A stretch of DNA of 5,534 nucleotides from an uncultured Bacteroidota bacterium (GTDB lineage Bacteria > Bacteroidota > Bacteroidia > Bacteroidales > CAIWKO01): contig CALGYY010000286.1 in the NCBI GenBank assembly GCA_937934705.1, forward strand, positions 1 to 5,534. The letters are read 5' to 3'. This document shows positions 5,386 to 5,534 of this stretch, piece by piece (within the stretch, counting starts at the first letter, position 1; the number at the start of each line of letters is the position of its first letter). The notes below the pieces were generated by a model. The model ran no database searches and was not told the DNA's origin. It saw only the letters and a program-made list of their open reading frames with translations. Made by a program: the position numbers and the translations under genes.

Positions 5386-5534
5386 CTTTACTTTTGTCGC
5401 GCCAAAAGTAACAAAAGCGCTTTTTTCTCGCCCTGAGGCAATTTTCACGCAGGGCTGCGCCCGCGTGAAACCGCCGACCGCTTACACTCCCGTCCCGCAG
5501 GCCACTGCCGCGTGCAGCAAGACAGGCTGAATCG
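5386..5534. repeat. Bacteroidota-type intergenic repeat segment with TTACTTTTG hairpin
   Basis: TTACTTTTG (5388-5396) and CAAAAGTAA (5403-5411) form a perfect 9-bp inverted repeat around TCGCGC. From memory, very similar TACTTTTG...CAAAAGTAACAAAA sequences recur between genes in many Bacteroidota genomes; this needs a search to confirm. A GC-rich segment follows, with a second long hairpin: TTTCACGC (5443-5450) and GCGTGAAA (5463-5470) continue, after one bulged A, into GGGC/GCCC around TGC. A shorter CTGC/GCAG pair is near 5505-5517. The GC content rises sharply compared with the left side. The segment continues past the window edge. Confidence 0.5.

Larger units (their letters stand above)
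5032..5534. other. Gene-free region upstream of the CsgG-like operon
   Basis: No open frame here looks like a protein on either strand; the ones present are short and have low-complexity or arginine/serine-rich translations. Contents from left to right: the candidate operon promoter; the palindrome TTTTGCAAAA (5148-5157) preceded by a partial copy TTTTGCAGA; an AAGAAT/ATTCTT hairpin followed by a T-run on the plus strand (5235-5256), terminator-like but AT-rich and without an obvious gene to serve; overlapping inverted repeats at 5272-5309; and a repeat-like segment from about 5386 to the edge. Confidence 0.6.

Noticed and set aside
1..5534. CRISPR array, transposase or toxin-antitoxin pair
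   Set aside because: No regularly spaced direct repeats, no transposase frame, and the ATPase has no small partner gene beside it.

Overview
This window looks like chromosomal DNA from a member of the Bacteroidota, probably uncultured or environmental. Three things point there. There are several good matches to the Bacteroidota -7 promoter box TAnnTTTG. The coding starts lack a Shine-Dalgarno sequence. The protein families are typical of the phylum: a FISUMP-domain lipoprotein, a secreted LamG protein, and an AAA_14/DUF4143 ATPase. I cannot name a genus from sequence alone.

Layout from left to right. (1) Positions 1-683, minus strand: the first 227 codons of a secreted protein with a signal peptide, a PA-IL (LecA)-like galactose-lectin domain and the start of a LamG/concanavalin A-like domain; the gene runs off the left edge. 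(2) Positions 684-1060: a gene-free divergent region whose right end is very AT-rich and carries a perfect -7 box and repeated TATACTT half-sites. (3) Positions 1061-2275, plus strand: a complete 404-residue ATPase of the AAA_14 plus DUF4143 family. It is AT-richer than its neighbours and probably an acquired single-gene unit. (4) Positions 2330-2690, minus strand: an RNA cluster. A canonical tRNA-Asp(GTC) with its own -7 box and hairpin terminator is followed by a highly structured element of about 115 nt that shares three collinear blocks with tRNA-Asp but cannot fold as a normal tRNA. A strong intrinsic terminator with a 9-U run follows it. (5) Positions 2850-5031, minus strand: two genes 31 bp apart, a likely operon. 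The upstream gene encodes a CsgG-like domain joined to a predicted outer-membrane beta-barrel. The downstream gene encodes a lipoprotein with an FN3-like and a FISUMP domain. (6) Positions 5032-5534: non-coding, with overlapping alternative hairpins and, at the right edge, a repeat-like segment built on a TTACTTTTG/CAAAAGTAA hairpin.

The three minus-strand protein genes all encode exported, probably surface-facing proteins. The ATPase is cytoplasmic and seems unrelated to them. The most interesting item is the tRNA-Asp-like element at 2387-2501: it could be a decayed tRNA copy or a tRNA-derived small RNA with its own terminator.
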